The notes below the pieces were generated by a model. It was not told the origin of the DNA. It did not search any database and saw nothing but the letters and a program-made list of their open reading frames with translations. Position numbers and translations under genes: made by a program. Shown piece after piece: positions 1 to 6,633 of a stretch of 8,438 bases of DNA (positions are counted from its first letter, which is position 1; each line of letters begins with the position of its first letter). Source of the stretch: Bdellovibrionales bacterium. Lineage in GTDB: Bacteria > Bdellovibrionota > Bacteriovoracia > Bacteriovoracales > Bacteriovoracaceae. The stretch spans positions 1 to 8,438 of the forward strand of contig JAHFAA010000153.1 in the NCBI GenBank assembly GCA_023250775.1, written 5' to 3'.

Positions 1-384
1 ATCAACATATCCCTGAGCACCATCGCCATAAGTCGCCGCTGACGAGGCATACACCAGAGGAATGTCAAAATGCGTGGCCACATTAAAAATATTTTTTGAG
101 AAAGCATAATTATTGCCCATCAAAAAATCGACGTCCTTCTGTGTGGTACTCGAACAAGCTCCGAGATGATAGATGGCGGTAATTTGTGAAAAGAGATCAT
201 CGCGCTCGACTTCAAAGAAATCATCAGCGTGAATATAATCCTCGAACACGGCATGCTTCAAGTTCTTCCATTTTTCCGCCTTGCCCATGCGATCGACAAT
301 AATAATATCGGTTGACCCACGACGGTTTAATTCTCGAACTAAAACACTACCGATAAAACCGGCACCACCTGTAACTAGAATCAT
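1..384 (-). CDS. hldD: ADP-L-glycero-D-manno-heptose 6-epimerase, N-terminal part (partial)
   Basis: HldD epimerises ADP-D-glycero-D-manno-heptose to the L-glycero form, the last cytoplasmic step in making the heptose donor for the LPS inner core. Only 128 residues are visible; the gene continues past base 1. The protein opens with a Rossmann nucleotide-binding loop, GGAGFIG at residues 6-12, then a strand ending in an acidic residue (IIIVDR, about 27-32). The HldD-like segment EKWKNL follows at about 37-42, then YHLGACSSTT at 72-81 and YASSAATYGDG at 112-122, a signature of this extended short-chain dehydrogenase subfamily. The catalytic Tyr-x-x-x-Lys pair would lie beyond the edge and cannot be checked. 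The ATG overlaps the tatC stop as ATGA, with AGGAGG seven bases upstream, so the two genes are translationally coupled. Another sugar-nucleotide epimerase is possible, but the combination of motifs is strongly HldD-like. Confidence 0.9.
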   Translation of the reverse strand, partial: MILVTGGAGFIGSVLVRELNRRGSTDIIIVDRMGKAEKWKNLKHAVFEDYIHADDFFEVERDDLFSQITAIYHLGACSSTTQKDVDFLMGNNYAFSKNIFNVATHFDIPLVYASSAATYGDGAQGYVD

Positions 385-1136
385 TTCTTTTCCTCCTCCC
401 CGGCGGCCTTTTGACGTGCGAGATAGGGATGAACAAAGAGTGTCACGGCCAAAACCCCAACCTCAAAAAGCACGATTGAAGGAATCCAAACAACCATCAT
501 GCTAAAAACATCGGGGGGAGAAAAGACCGCAGCAAGAATTGAAAGAATGACGTAAATATAGCGGCGGGAACTATTCAACATCTTTTTGTTCACAATCCCC
601 ATAAAGCCCAAAATTATTAAAACATTGGGCATCTGAAAGGCCAAGCCAAAAAAGACCAAGATCTTCACTGCCATGGAGAGGTATTCACGCAAGGCAATCG
701 TGGCGACAACATTGGTGACTCCATATTCCATCATCATCTTAAATCCAAAAGGAAAAACGACGAAATAAGCGAACGCCACGCCACTCCAAAATAAAAATAG
801 TCCAAAAAGTAAAAAAGGTTTCACCATTCTTACCTCGTAATCGTGCAGCCCTGGTCTGATGAAACGCCAAATCTCGAAAAACCAGAGAGGAGAAGAGATC
901 ATAACTCCACACCACAAACCCAATTCCAGCTGAGCGGTAATTTTATCCAGCAGTCCAAGATAGATGATCTGGCCACCATTGATCTTCAAGGCCCCTCTCA
1001 AAGGCATGAGAATAATTTCCGCCACCTGATCACTTAAAGCATAGGTGACAATAAAGGCGACAATAATAATGACGAGAATATGAATGGCCGTTTTTCGGAA
1101 TTCTTCTAAATGCTCAATAAGGGTCATTTCTTTCAA
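381..1136 (-). CDS. tatC: Sec-independent (twin-arginine) protein translocase subunit TatC
   Basis: TatC is the inner-membrane receptor that binds twin-arginine signal peptides and, with TatA/TatB, exports folded proteins. From the chosen start the protein has 251 residues, a normal length for the family. The N-terminal cytoplasmic motif EHLEEFR is at about 8-14. Six hydrophobic segments follow, at roughly 16-34, 68-90, 106-128, 153-178, 191-207 and 211-234. The first cytoplasmic loop carries FIRPGL (92-97) and a conserved Glu (E101), the region that contacts the signal peptide. FSPPDV with D209 is the conserved periplasmic-loop signature. The tail is short and charged. Start choice: TTG at 1136 has GGGAG seven bases upstream; TTG at 1142 and ATG at 1127 are alternatives differing by only a few residues. 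There is no tatA or tatB next to it in this window, so they must be elsewhere. It overlaps hldD by four bases. Confidence 0.94.
   Translation of the reverse strand: MKEMTLIEHLEEFRKTAIHILVIIIVAFIVTYALSDQVAEIILMPLRGALKINGGQIIYLGLLDKITAQLELGLWCGVMISSPLWFFEIWRFIRPGLHDYEVRMVKPFLLFGLFLFWSGVAFAYFVVFPFGFKMMMEYGVTNVVATIALREYLSMAVKILVFFGLAFQMPNVLIILGFMGIVNKKMLNSSRRYIYVILSILAAVFSPPDVFSMMVVWIPSIVLFEVGVLAVTLFVHPYLARQKAAGEEEKK
392..397 (-). promoter_or_regulatory. Ribosome binding site of hldD, inside the end of tatC
   Basis: AGGAGG on the minus strand lies seven bases before the hldD ATG. It is formed by the codons for the last acidic residues of TatC (the EEEKK tail), so the tatC C-terminus doubles as the hldD Shine-Dalgarno. 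This fixes the hldD start and suggests that hldD is translated from the tatC message. Confidence 0.75.
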
Positions 1137-1167
1137 AACCAAACTCCCGAAAAATTAATACGGATTT

Positions 1168-1196
1168 ACTATAACTTTTTAAAATTGGGATTAAAA
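1168..1196 (-). promoter_or_regulatory. Weak promoter candidate for tatC-hldD
   Basis: TATAGT (1173-1168) is a fair -10 box about 32 bases before the tatC start. Seventeen bases further upstream there is only TTTTAA, a poor -35 match. The position is right for a tatC promoter in the short divergent gap, but the sequence support is slight. Confidence 0.2.
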
Positions 1197-1215
1197 TAAA
1201 CATATGCGGTACAAT
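1185..1215 (+). promoter_or_regulatory. Candidate sigma-70 promoter for the small secreted protein
   Basis: TTGGGA (1185-1190) and TACAAT (1210-1215) resemble -35 and -10 boxes. The -10 has one mismatch to consensus. The 19-base spacer is longer than ideal. Transcription would begin near 1222, about 20 bases before the ATG at 1242. Confidence 0.35.
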
Positions 1216-1241
1216 AGCCATAACGCGCCGAGGTAATTCCT

Positions 1242-1892
1242 ATGTACTTTTTGTCTTTCATCTTTCTTATCGTGAGCTTCATTCTTCGACCGCAAAATGT
1301 CGAGGCCGCACAAGTTTCTGACCTCATTCGCTGCTTAGGCCAAGAGGAATTGGCCTTGCACAAACAAAAACTGGCAGGCCCGCTTTATCAGCTCAATCAA
1401 GAACTGATTGTTCTCTTTGCTGGCAATAATGAACTCATTCTCAAAGACGGTCTTTATGAGCAAATATGCCAAAACAAAGATTTTAGCCCTTCCGTCGCTC
1501 TTTTAGAAAAATTGTTCACGGAGAATTACAAGATTTTTAACCTTGATAAAGAAATGATTCCCGGAGCAACCAGCCTTGGTCACCATGTCATCATGAATGA
1601 ACTCAAAGACCGCGGTCATCTTATTTTTGCCAACTATCTTGCAGGTCTTCAAGGACTGACAAAAGATCCGCATTGCCTTGAGCGCGAAATCCCGGAGCTA
1701 CAATATTTCTATGCCCGCATTAAATATTTAGAAGAAGACGTGGATGCCCAGGATCTCATCACCGAACCTGCTAAAATCGAGGCAATTTTTAAAAAATTAA
1801 AAACCTTCAACGCCTTAAGAAAACGCTGTTCCGCTTATATGAAAAAGCAGGAAGAGAAAAAAAAGCAGAAAGCAAGGCCGAAAGCTAGATGA
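1242..1892 (+). CDS. Hypothetical small secreted protein with four cysteines and a lysine-rich tail
   Basis: I do not recognise this 216-residue protein. Residues 1-22 form a plausible Sec signal peptide: a strongly hydrophobic stretch (about 2-15) and a possible cleavage site after VEA at 20-22. The mature part looks mainly helical and has four cysteines (C31, C76, C145, C196), which could form two disulfides if the protein is periplasmic. The last 17 residues are almost all Lys, Glu, Gln, Arg and Ala, probably a disordered tail. The ATG has GAGG eight bases upstream (1230-1233), and no other start fits the signal peptide as well. It is monocistronic, divergent from tatC, and its TGA abuts the map stop directly. 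The real coding frame is supported by the signal peptide, the ribosome site and the full use of the space between its neighbours. No function is claimed. Confidence 0.83.
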   Translation: MYFLSFIFLIVSFILRPQNVEAAQVSDLIRCLGQEELALHKQKLAGPLYQLNQELIVLFAGNNELILKDGLYEQICQNKDFSPSVALLEKLFTENYKIFNLDKEMIPGATSLGHHVIMNELKDRGHLIFANYLAGLQGLTKDPHCLEREIPELQYFYARIKYLEEDVDAQDLITEPAKIEAIFKKLKTFNALRKRCSAYMKKQEEKKKQKARPKAR

Positions 1893-2678
1893 TTATTTAG
1901 GAATGGAAGAAAAGTTTTTTTCCTCATCACTTCGAAGAGTTAAAATTTCGCATCCAGATTCTGTTACCAAAATTGTATGTTCAAATTGTGCCGACCATTT
2001 TCCATCCTGAGTCACCACGGTCCAGCTATCGGATAAAACTTTGCAGTCACGAGTTCCTAAGTTGATCATGGGCTCAATGGTGAAAGTCATGCCCGGTCGC
2101 AACTCCGCGCCGGTACCTTTTTTTCCGAAGTGAAGAATTTGTGGCTCTTCATGAAATTGGCGACCAATGCCATGGCCACAATACTCTTGCACCACAGAAT
2201 AGTTGTAGGAGTGGGCCAGTTCCTCAATACGGGCCCCGATATCACCGACATGGGCCCCTGGGCGCACGGTCTTGATTCCCTCACGCAGGCAATAATAGGA
2301 AACTTCCACAAGACGTCGCACTTCAGGACGAACTTCTCCCACAAAAAAAGTCATGTTGGTATCGCCATGAAATCCTTTTAGATAGGTGGTGATATCAAGA
2401 TTTAAAATATCCCCATCCTTCACACGAACCTTGGAGCTGGGGATCCCATGACAGATTACTTCATTAGGCGAGGTGCAAATGGATTTAGGAAAACCATGAT
2501 AATTCAGAGGTGAAGGCACTGCCTGATGGGCGACAATGTATTGATGACAAAGATCGTTTAATTCTAAGGTGGTTACGCCGCTTACCACCTTGGGGCGGAT
2601 ATATTCCAAGACTGATGCCGCCAGAGTGCAAGTTTCACGCATCAGTTCTATTTCTCGGGAAGATTTAATTGAAATCAT
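1893..2678 (-). CDS. map: Methionine aminopeptidase, type I
   Basis: This enzyme removes the initiator Met from nascent cytoplasmic proteins when the second residue is small. At 261 residues it has the length of the bacterial type Ia enzyme, with no N-terminal zinc-finger extension and no type II insert. All five dinuclear-metal ligands of the pita-bread fold can be placed: D95 (NLDIT), D106 (HGDT), H169 (CGHGIG), E202 (TIEPM) and E233 (QFEHT). The substrate-site histidines H77 (CHGIP) and H176 (FHEEP) are also present. The start ATG has AAAGG about eight bases upstream and a close TATAAT promoter candidate. It is transcribed alone and divergently from the gene at 2821, and its end abuts the convergent gene at 1892, so any terminator must lie inside that neighbour. 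Some genomes pair map with secY; that is not the case here. Confidence 0.97.
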   Translation of the reverse strand: MISIKSSREIELMRETCTLAASVLEYIRPKVVSGVTTLELNDLCHQYIVAHQAVPSPLNYHGFPKSICTSPNEVICHGIPSSKVRVKDGDILNLDITTYLKGFHGDTNMTFFVGEVRPEVRRLVEVSYYCLREGIKTVRPGAHVGDIGARIEELAHSYNYSVVQEYCGHGIGRQFHEEPQILHFGKKGTGAELRPGMTFTIEPMINLGTRDCKVLSDSWTVVTQDGKWSAQFEHTILVTESGCEILTLRSDEEKNFSSIPK

Positions 2679-2704
2679 GGTCTAACCTTTCAATGACTTA
2701 CGCC

Positions 2705-2733
2705 ATTATATCTCTCGCAATAGTGTATCATTT
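2705..2733 (-). promoter_or_regulatory. map: Candidate promoter of map
   Basis: A perfect TATAAT lies on the minus strand at 2710-2705, about 27 bases before the map ATG. No good -35 is present at 16-18 bases: the hexamer at 2733-2728 reads AAATGA. The promoter may therefore be weak or need an activator. It is back to back with the plus-strand promoter at 2733-2760. Confidence 0.45.
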
Positions 2734-2784
2734 TTACATTTTTAAGGCCCAAAGTATAAATTTTTAATCCCCTAGTGTATAAAT
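2721..2784. repeat. Short direct repeats in the divergent control region
   Basis: TAGTGTAT occurs at 2721-2728 and 2773-2780, 52 bases apart, close to five helical turns. GTATAAAT occurs at 2754-2761 and 2777-2784. The first TAGTGTAT falls in the spacer of the map promoter candidate; the second lies just after the predicted start of the plus-strand transcript. They could be paired operator sites, but the sequence is AT-rich and chance repetition is possible. Confidence 0.3.
2733..2760 (+). promoter_or_regulatory. Candidate sigma-70 promoter of the four-gene block at 2821-7347
   Basis: TTTACA (2733-2738), a 16-base spacer, then TATAAA (2755-2760): each box has a single mismatch to consensus. 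Transcription would start near 2767, giving a leader of about 54 bases before the GTG at 2821. A second TATAAA at 2778-2783 has no matching -35. Confidence 0.5.
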
Positions 2785-2820
2785 CAGTTATTTGGAATAA
2801 ATTTCGCAAAGGGGCGAAGC

Positions 2821-4575
2821 GTGAAATTAACTCAATTTATCTGTTTTTTGGCCTTGAGCCTTGGTACGGCGAGTTTAATGGCGAACGAGCAAGAATGGGA
2901 AAGCGGACAAAACTCACCCACCCTCTTCTTTTATGAATTGAAAATGGCCTTGATGGAAATGGGTTCACCTCTTCCAGATTCTCCAGAAGAATTTAGTCAC
3001 TCTTTGACCACTCTTGAATCAAACAATGGCGCCGGACTCGCCAAGTCAAAATTTGAAGACAATTATACAAAATTTGTAAAATTGAACGAACTTTTTAGTA
3101 AGCTTGATGCCTTCTCAGATGACTACGGAATCAAAATTGCCAAGTATATTGGCAGTAAACAAGTTCCCACTGGCTATCATCTCCATCTGCTCAGCAAAAT
3201 TTTTATTGCTTACCATTTAATGGGCTATCGCACCCAGGAATTCGTCTTTGTTTATGGGGCGGGACAGAACACACAAGCAAACCAATTCGTCGACATCAAT
3301 AATTTGGCCAAGACCAAAGAAAATTTAATGTGGCTTTCCAGTGGCGCCAATATGTACGACAAATTTTTCCGCGCCTATGACATCTATTATACCAAAGAGG
3401 CCAGACTTCGCCGCATCCTAAAAAACATCTTTAAAGTCAGCCAGCACACCAAAGAGTTGGCCAACGATCTTCAAGAGATGGTGAAAAATTCACTTGGAAA
3501 AAATACCAGAAAAGAGCTGCAACGTTTTGTCGCAATGTATCTTCGCGATCGTAACAGTTTGGCCAAAATTGCTGAAAATGATCCCGAGCTTAAGGCCATC
3601 ATGGAAACTCTTGATAACAATCCATCCTTGGATAATATCGCCAAAGGTGCCAATGTTAAATTGCGCAGCTACGCATTCGTCGATGGACTTGCCAATCTTG
3701 GCGCAAACATTGTGTATGGATTGAGCAAATTTTTGGGCAACATGGCCGGCGCTATCCGATGGCGCCATGGTTATATGGAAGAGAACGTCTCCATGGTGGA
3801 AGAACTTCAGCGCCAGTTAAAACCCCTCGATATGCTGTTTGAAAAAACTCCTTTTGCCCTAACTGATACTTTTATTCCAGGACATTTTGGTCATAACGCC
3901 ATTTGGCTTGGCACAGAAGAAGAACTGAAAGCGCTAGGCATGTGGGATCATCCCGCCATCGTGCCATACCAAGACCAAATTCACCTTGGAAGAAGTATTG
4001 TAGAGGCCTTGCGTCCAGGCGTGAGGATGAATTCTATTCGCGGCTTCCTCAATATTGATCATATCGCGATTATGCGAGTGACTAATGTTCTTGAAGATAA
4101 ACAGGAGCTGCCTGATATCTACACTCGAATCACCAGATATATTGGTGGTCAGTATGACTTCAACTTTGACGTAGAAACAACCGATAAAATTGTTTGCTCT
4201 GAGCTGTCATATCAGGCCTTCGGCAAAATTAAATTCCCAACCAAACCACGCATGGGTCGCAACACCATTGAACCAGACTTGGTGGCCGAAGTTGGTTACT
4301 ACGATAATTCCCCCATTGAATTTCGCTTCTACGCCGAGTCTTTCGCCAAAAATAATATTCAACGCTTAAAAGCACAAGATTTGGGTTCTCGCCTTGGCTT
4401 TGAAGTCAATGCTGAGCGATCAACTGCCGATCATCTCAGCTATGACCGGGCGAAAACCACTTGTCGCAATGTTCGTCGTAATAAAAAATTAGAGCGAGTC
4501 TGTACCACCAAGCGAGAGGCCATCGTGTACAAGGCCCCTGACTTATTGGCACAGGACCTCAGCATTGAAAAATAG
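2821..4575 (+). CDS. Secreted protein with a C-terminal YiiX/YebB-like NlpC/P60-superfamily hydrolase domain
   Basis: This 584-residue protein has a Sec signal peptide (residues 1-21, hydrophobic core about 6-20, likely cleavage after LMA). Residues about 30-335 are predominantly helical, rich in charged residues, and match no family I recognise. From about 350 there is a circularly permuted papain-like fold of the YiiX/YebB type (Peptidase_C92/DUF830-like). PGHFGHNAIWLG at 353-364 supplies the His (H358), and IVCSELSYQAFG at 457-468 supplies the nucleophile C459 with E461. Between them, REXC-like features such as IDHIAIMRV (412-420) match the family's second strand. Members are thought to be thiol hydrolases acting on peptidoglycan, lipids or amide bonds; the substrate here is unknown. 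The last 60 residues are basic with two cysteines (C548, C561). The start is GTG with AAAGGGG six bases upstream. It is the first gene of a tight four-gene block; the next gene starts 11 bases before its stop. Confidence 0.87.
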   Translation: MKLTQFICFLALSLGTASLMANEQEWESGQNSPTLFFYELKMALMEMGSPLPDSPEEFSHSLTTLESNNGAGLAKSKFEDNYTKFVKLNELFSKLDAFSDDYGIKIAKYIGSKQVPTGYHLHLLSKIFIAYHLMGYRTQEFVFVYGAGQNTQANQFVDINNLAKTKENLMWLSSGANMYDKFFRAYDIYYTKEARLRRILKNIFKVSQHTKELANDLQEMVKNSLGKNTRKELQRFVAMYLRDRNSLAKIAENDPELKAIMETLDNNPSLDNIAKGANVKLRSYAFVDGLANLGANIVYGLSKFLGNMAGAIRWRHGYMEENVSMVEELQRQLKPLDMLFEKTPFALTDTFIPGHFGHNAIWLGTEEELKALGMWDHPAIVPYQDQIHLGRSIVEALRPGVRMNSIRGFLNIDHIAIMRVTNVLEDKQELPDIYTRITRYIGGQYDFNFDVETTDKIVCSELSYQAFGKIKFPTKPRMGRNTIEPDLVAEVGYYDNSPIEFRFYAESFAKNNIQRLKAQDLGSRLGFEVNAERSTADHLSYDRAKTTCRNVRRNKKLERVCTTKREAIVYKAPDLLAQDLSIEK

Positions 4576-5497
4576 TTCTGCCTGGGTTCATCGACCAGAT
4601 CTCTCCGGGTATCTATCAGACGGATATTTAAAGTTGGAGGAGGAGGCCCTCCTCGCTTCTGGCGTGACCCGCTATACCTTTGGGGCCCTACCCGCCAATG
4701 ACGCCTCCCCTGATATCGTCGTCACCAGCAGCAACACTTCAATCCAACAACTTGCGGAATCAGGGTTATTCAAGAACACCAGATTAATCATTCATCCCAA
4801 TAGCGGGTATGACAATTTCAGTGTCGATTTTGTCCGAAAGTTCAAAGGCGAAATCATCCTTGGAAACACCCTGCGCGCCCGTGCCGTTGCCGATTATATC
4901 CTTAAAGGTGTTGTGACCTATGCCACGGCAGCACTTCCCAAAACTGAGTCCTGGGATCAGAAGCGCAGTTTTCCACGACAACTTTTACAAAGCAAAAAGG
5001 CCTTGGTTATTGGTCTAGGTTATATCGGAAAATTAGTTCGCGCAGGATTGGAATCCTTTGGAACAAAGGTTTTCGTCTACGATCCATTTCAAGGTGAAAG
5101 CAAGCTCCCCAACTTGGGTGAGATACAAATCGTCTGTCTCTGTGCCAGTTTAAATCCGAGTTCAAAAAACCTGATTAATCAAATATTCTTAGAGCAACTT
5201 CCCAATGACTTTCTGCTTATTAACGCCGCCCGTGGTGGTCTCGTTGACCTTAAGGCCCTCATTCAAACCTTGAAGAAAAAACCTAAATCTTTTGCCCTTC
5301 TTGATGTTTTTCCCGAGGAACCATTTGCTATTGAAAGTTTTAAAGACCTGCATAATCTCCATTGCACATCCCACATAGCAGGCGTTTATGATCAATTGTC
5401 CGAACAAATGATTAAATTCATCACCGAAGTTGCCAGTGGAACTCAAACTAAGTACCCGCGGCTGAAAGATCGCTTAATCGATAATGTTTTGTTATAA
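4565..5497 (+). CDS. D-isomer-specific 2-hydroxyacid dehydrogenase family protein
   Basis: A cytoplasmic NAD(P)-dependent oxidoreductase of the PGDH/glyoxylate-reductase superfamily, 310 residues. The catalytic half is split around the nucleotide domain as usual. SGYDNFS (80-86) matches the family's GxGxDNID turn. The dinucleotide loop is GLGYIG (150-155), and D173 at the end of the next strand favours NAD over NADP. The catalytic trio is complete: R223 in AARGG, E252 in DVFPEEP and H270 in SHIAG. The substrate cannot be read; SerA, PdxB, hydroxypyruvate reductase and D-lactate dehydrogenase all share these motifs, and the protein lacks the C-terminal ACT domain of long SerA. The start is TTG, overlapping the previous stop by 11 bases, with AGGA eight bases upstream; the next in-frame Met is not until residue 282, so no better start exists. 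Translation is probably coupled to the upstream gene. Confidence 0.9.
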   Translation: MKNSSAWVHRPDLSGYLSDGYLKLEEEALLASGVTRYTFGALPANDASPDIVVTSSNTSIQQLAESGLFKNTRLIIHPNSGYDNFSVDFVRKFKGEIILGNTLRARAVADYILKGVVTYATAALPKTESWDQKRSFPRQLLQSKKALVIGLGYIGKLVRAGLESFGTKVFVYDPFQGESKLPNLGEIQIVCLCASLNPSSKNLINQIFLEQLPNDFLLINAARGGLVDLKALIQTLKKKPKSFALLDVFPEEPFAIESFKDLHNLHCTSHIAGVYDQLSEQMIKFITEVASGTQTKYPRLKDRLIDNVLL

Positions 5498-6629
5498 TTT
5501 TCTCTTCATGCGTGCTTCATTTCAAACATTGGCAAAAGATCTCCTCTGTCCACCAGGGAATGGTGTCTATACCATTCACACTGGGCAAGATAAAAAAAAC
5601 GAATTACATCAGCAGCTCTTTGGCACGATAGTTACCAGCGAAGTGGAAAAGGCCTGGGTGAATTCTCTTGAAAAAATAAATTCCGACTTACCTGTACTCT
5701 TTGGACTACCATCCGATTGTGGTGGAGGAATTCAACGAGGGGCCAATTGGGGTCCATTATTTATCCGTCTTGAATTGGCCAAGGCAAAAGAGCTGATTAC
5801 CACACCATTTTTCGATCTCGGCGATGTTCGTGTCATTCCTCACCTTCTCCACGATCGCTATGTTTCCAAAGAAACTCTGCAGGAATGTCGCAAGGCCTTA
5901 TACCATGATGCCAATAAAAATCTTCCTGTGGCCCCCCTTTCCATGGCAGAGATCTTTTTAGAGCATTTTTATGAGCGCTTTCCCCAGGCCACCGTTTTAG
6001 GACTCGGGGGCGATCACTCAGTCAGTTATCCGTTGGTCAAGGCCTTCATGTCCAAGCAAAAAAAACTTAAACGCAAAACAGGAATTTTGCATTTTGATGC
6101 TCATACTGATTTATTAAGTAGCCGTTTGGGGATTGATATTTGCTTTGGCACCTGGGCCTATCATGCTCGCGAATGGTGTGACACTCCCTCGGCCCTGGTT
6201 CAAGTCGGCATTCGCTCGAGTGGAAAAAGCAAAGAACACTGGGAAAATACTTTGCACGTTAAACAACATTGGGCCCAGGAAATTAAAACCGAAGGTCCTG
6301 CCGGTATTGCTGCAAAAATTATCACTCACTACGAATCTTTAGGGATTCAGGATCTCTACATCTCCTTTGATATCGATGCGCTCGACAGTTCTTGTGCAGG
6401 GGCGACGGGCACGCCAGAACCTCAAGGACTTTTTTTGCATGAAGTGGCCATCATCATTGGTGAAATCAGACGACATTTCAAGATCACCGGTGCCGACTTA
6501 GTTGAAGTGGCACCCTTCGTGCGCAGTTTGGACGTAAGTTCTCTTGAACCAAACTCAACCCTTCTTTCAGCAAAATTTGTCTCCTCTTTGCTTCTCGAAA
6601 GTATGTCTTCTCGCCTTCCAGGAGTTTGA
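5484..6629 (+). CDS. Ureohydrolase (arginase/agmatinase/formimidoylglutamase family)
   Basis: A binuclear-manganese hydrolase that cleaves a guanidino or formimino group. Numbering from the first ATG, all six metal ligands are visible: H178 in GGDHS, D205/H207/D209 in FDAHTD and D296/D298 in SFDIDALD. The substrate-side motif GTPEPQG (309-315) and VEVAPFVRSLD (340-350) follow. The usual text after the last ligands, DPxxAPGTGTP, is altered here to DSSCAGATGTP, so substrate assignment is unsafe: arginine, agmatine, formiminoglutamate, proclavaminate-like substrates or guanidine are all open. At 381 residues it is longer than the common 300-320, mainly through about 65 N-terminal residues before the conserved core. 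ATG at 5484 overlaps the previous gene by 14 bases; ATG at 5508 (residue 9) is an equally plausible start. Neither has a clear Shine-Dalgarno, which suggests coupling to the upstream gene. aat follows after four bases. Confidence 0.9.
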   Translation: MFCYNFLFMRASFQTLAKDLLCPPGNGVYTIHTGQDKKNELHQQLFGTIVTSEVEKAWVNSLEKINSDLPVLFGLPSDCGGGIQRGANWGPLFIRLELAKAKELITTPFFDLGDVRVIPHLLHDRYVSKETLQECRKALYHDANKNLPVAPLSMAEIFLEHFYERFPQATVLGLGGDHSVSYPLVKAFMSKQKKLKRKTGILHFDAHTDLLSSRLGIDICFGTWAYHAREWCDTPSALVQVGIRSSGKSKEHWENTLHVKQHWAQEIKTEGPAGIAAKIITHYESLGIQDLYISFDIDALDSSCAGATGTPEPQGLFLHEVAIIIGEIRRHFKITGADLVEVAPFVRSLDVSSLEPNSTLLSAKFVSSLLLESMSSRLPGV

Positions 6630-6633
6630 ATAA

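Noticed and set aside
281..505. Plus-strand open frame of 74 codons opposite the hldD/tatC junction.
   Set aside because: It is antisense to two strongly supported genes, rich in Pro and Arg, and has no ribosome site or family resemblance.
1900..1920. A/T hairpin around GGAAGAAAAGTTTTTTTCC as a terminator for the convergent genes.
   Set aside because: The stem is nearly all A-T with almost no loop, lies inside map coding sequence, and has no following T-tract on the plus strand.
5493..5498. A perfect TATAAT just inside the ureohydrolase start region, as an internal promoter.
   Set aside because: No -35-like hexamer lies 16-18 bases upstream, and the position spans the stop codon of the upstream gene in an overlapping operon. 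It is probably chance.
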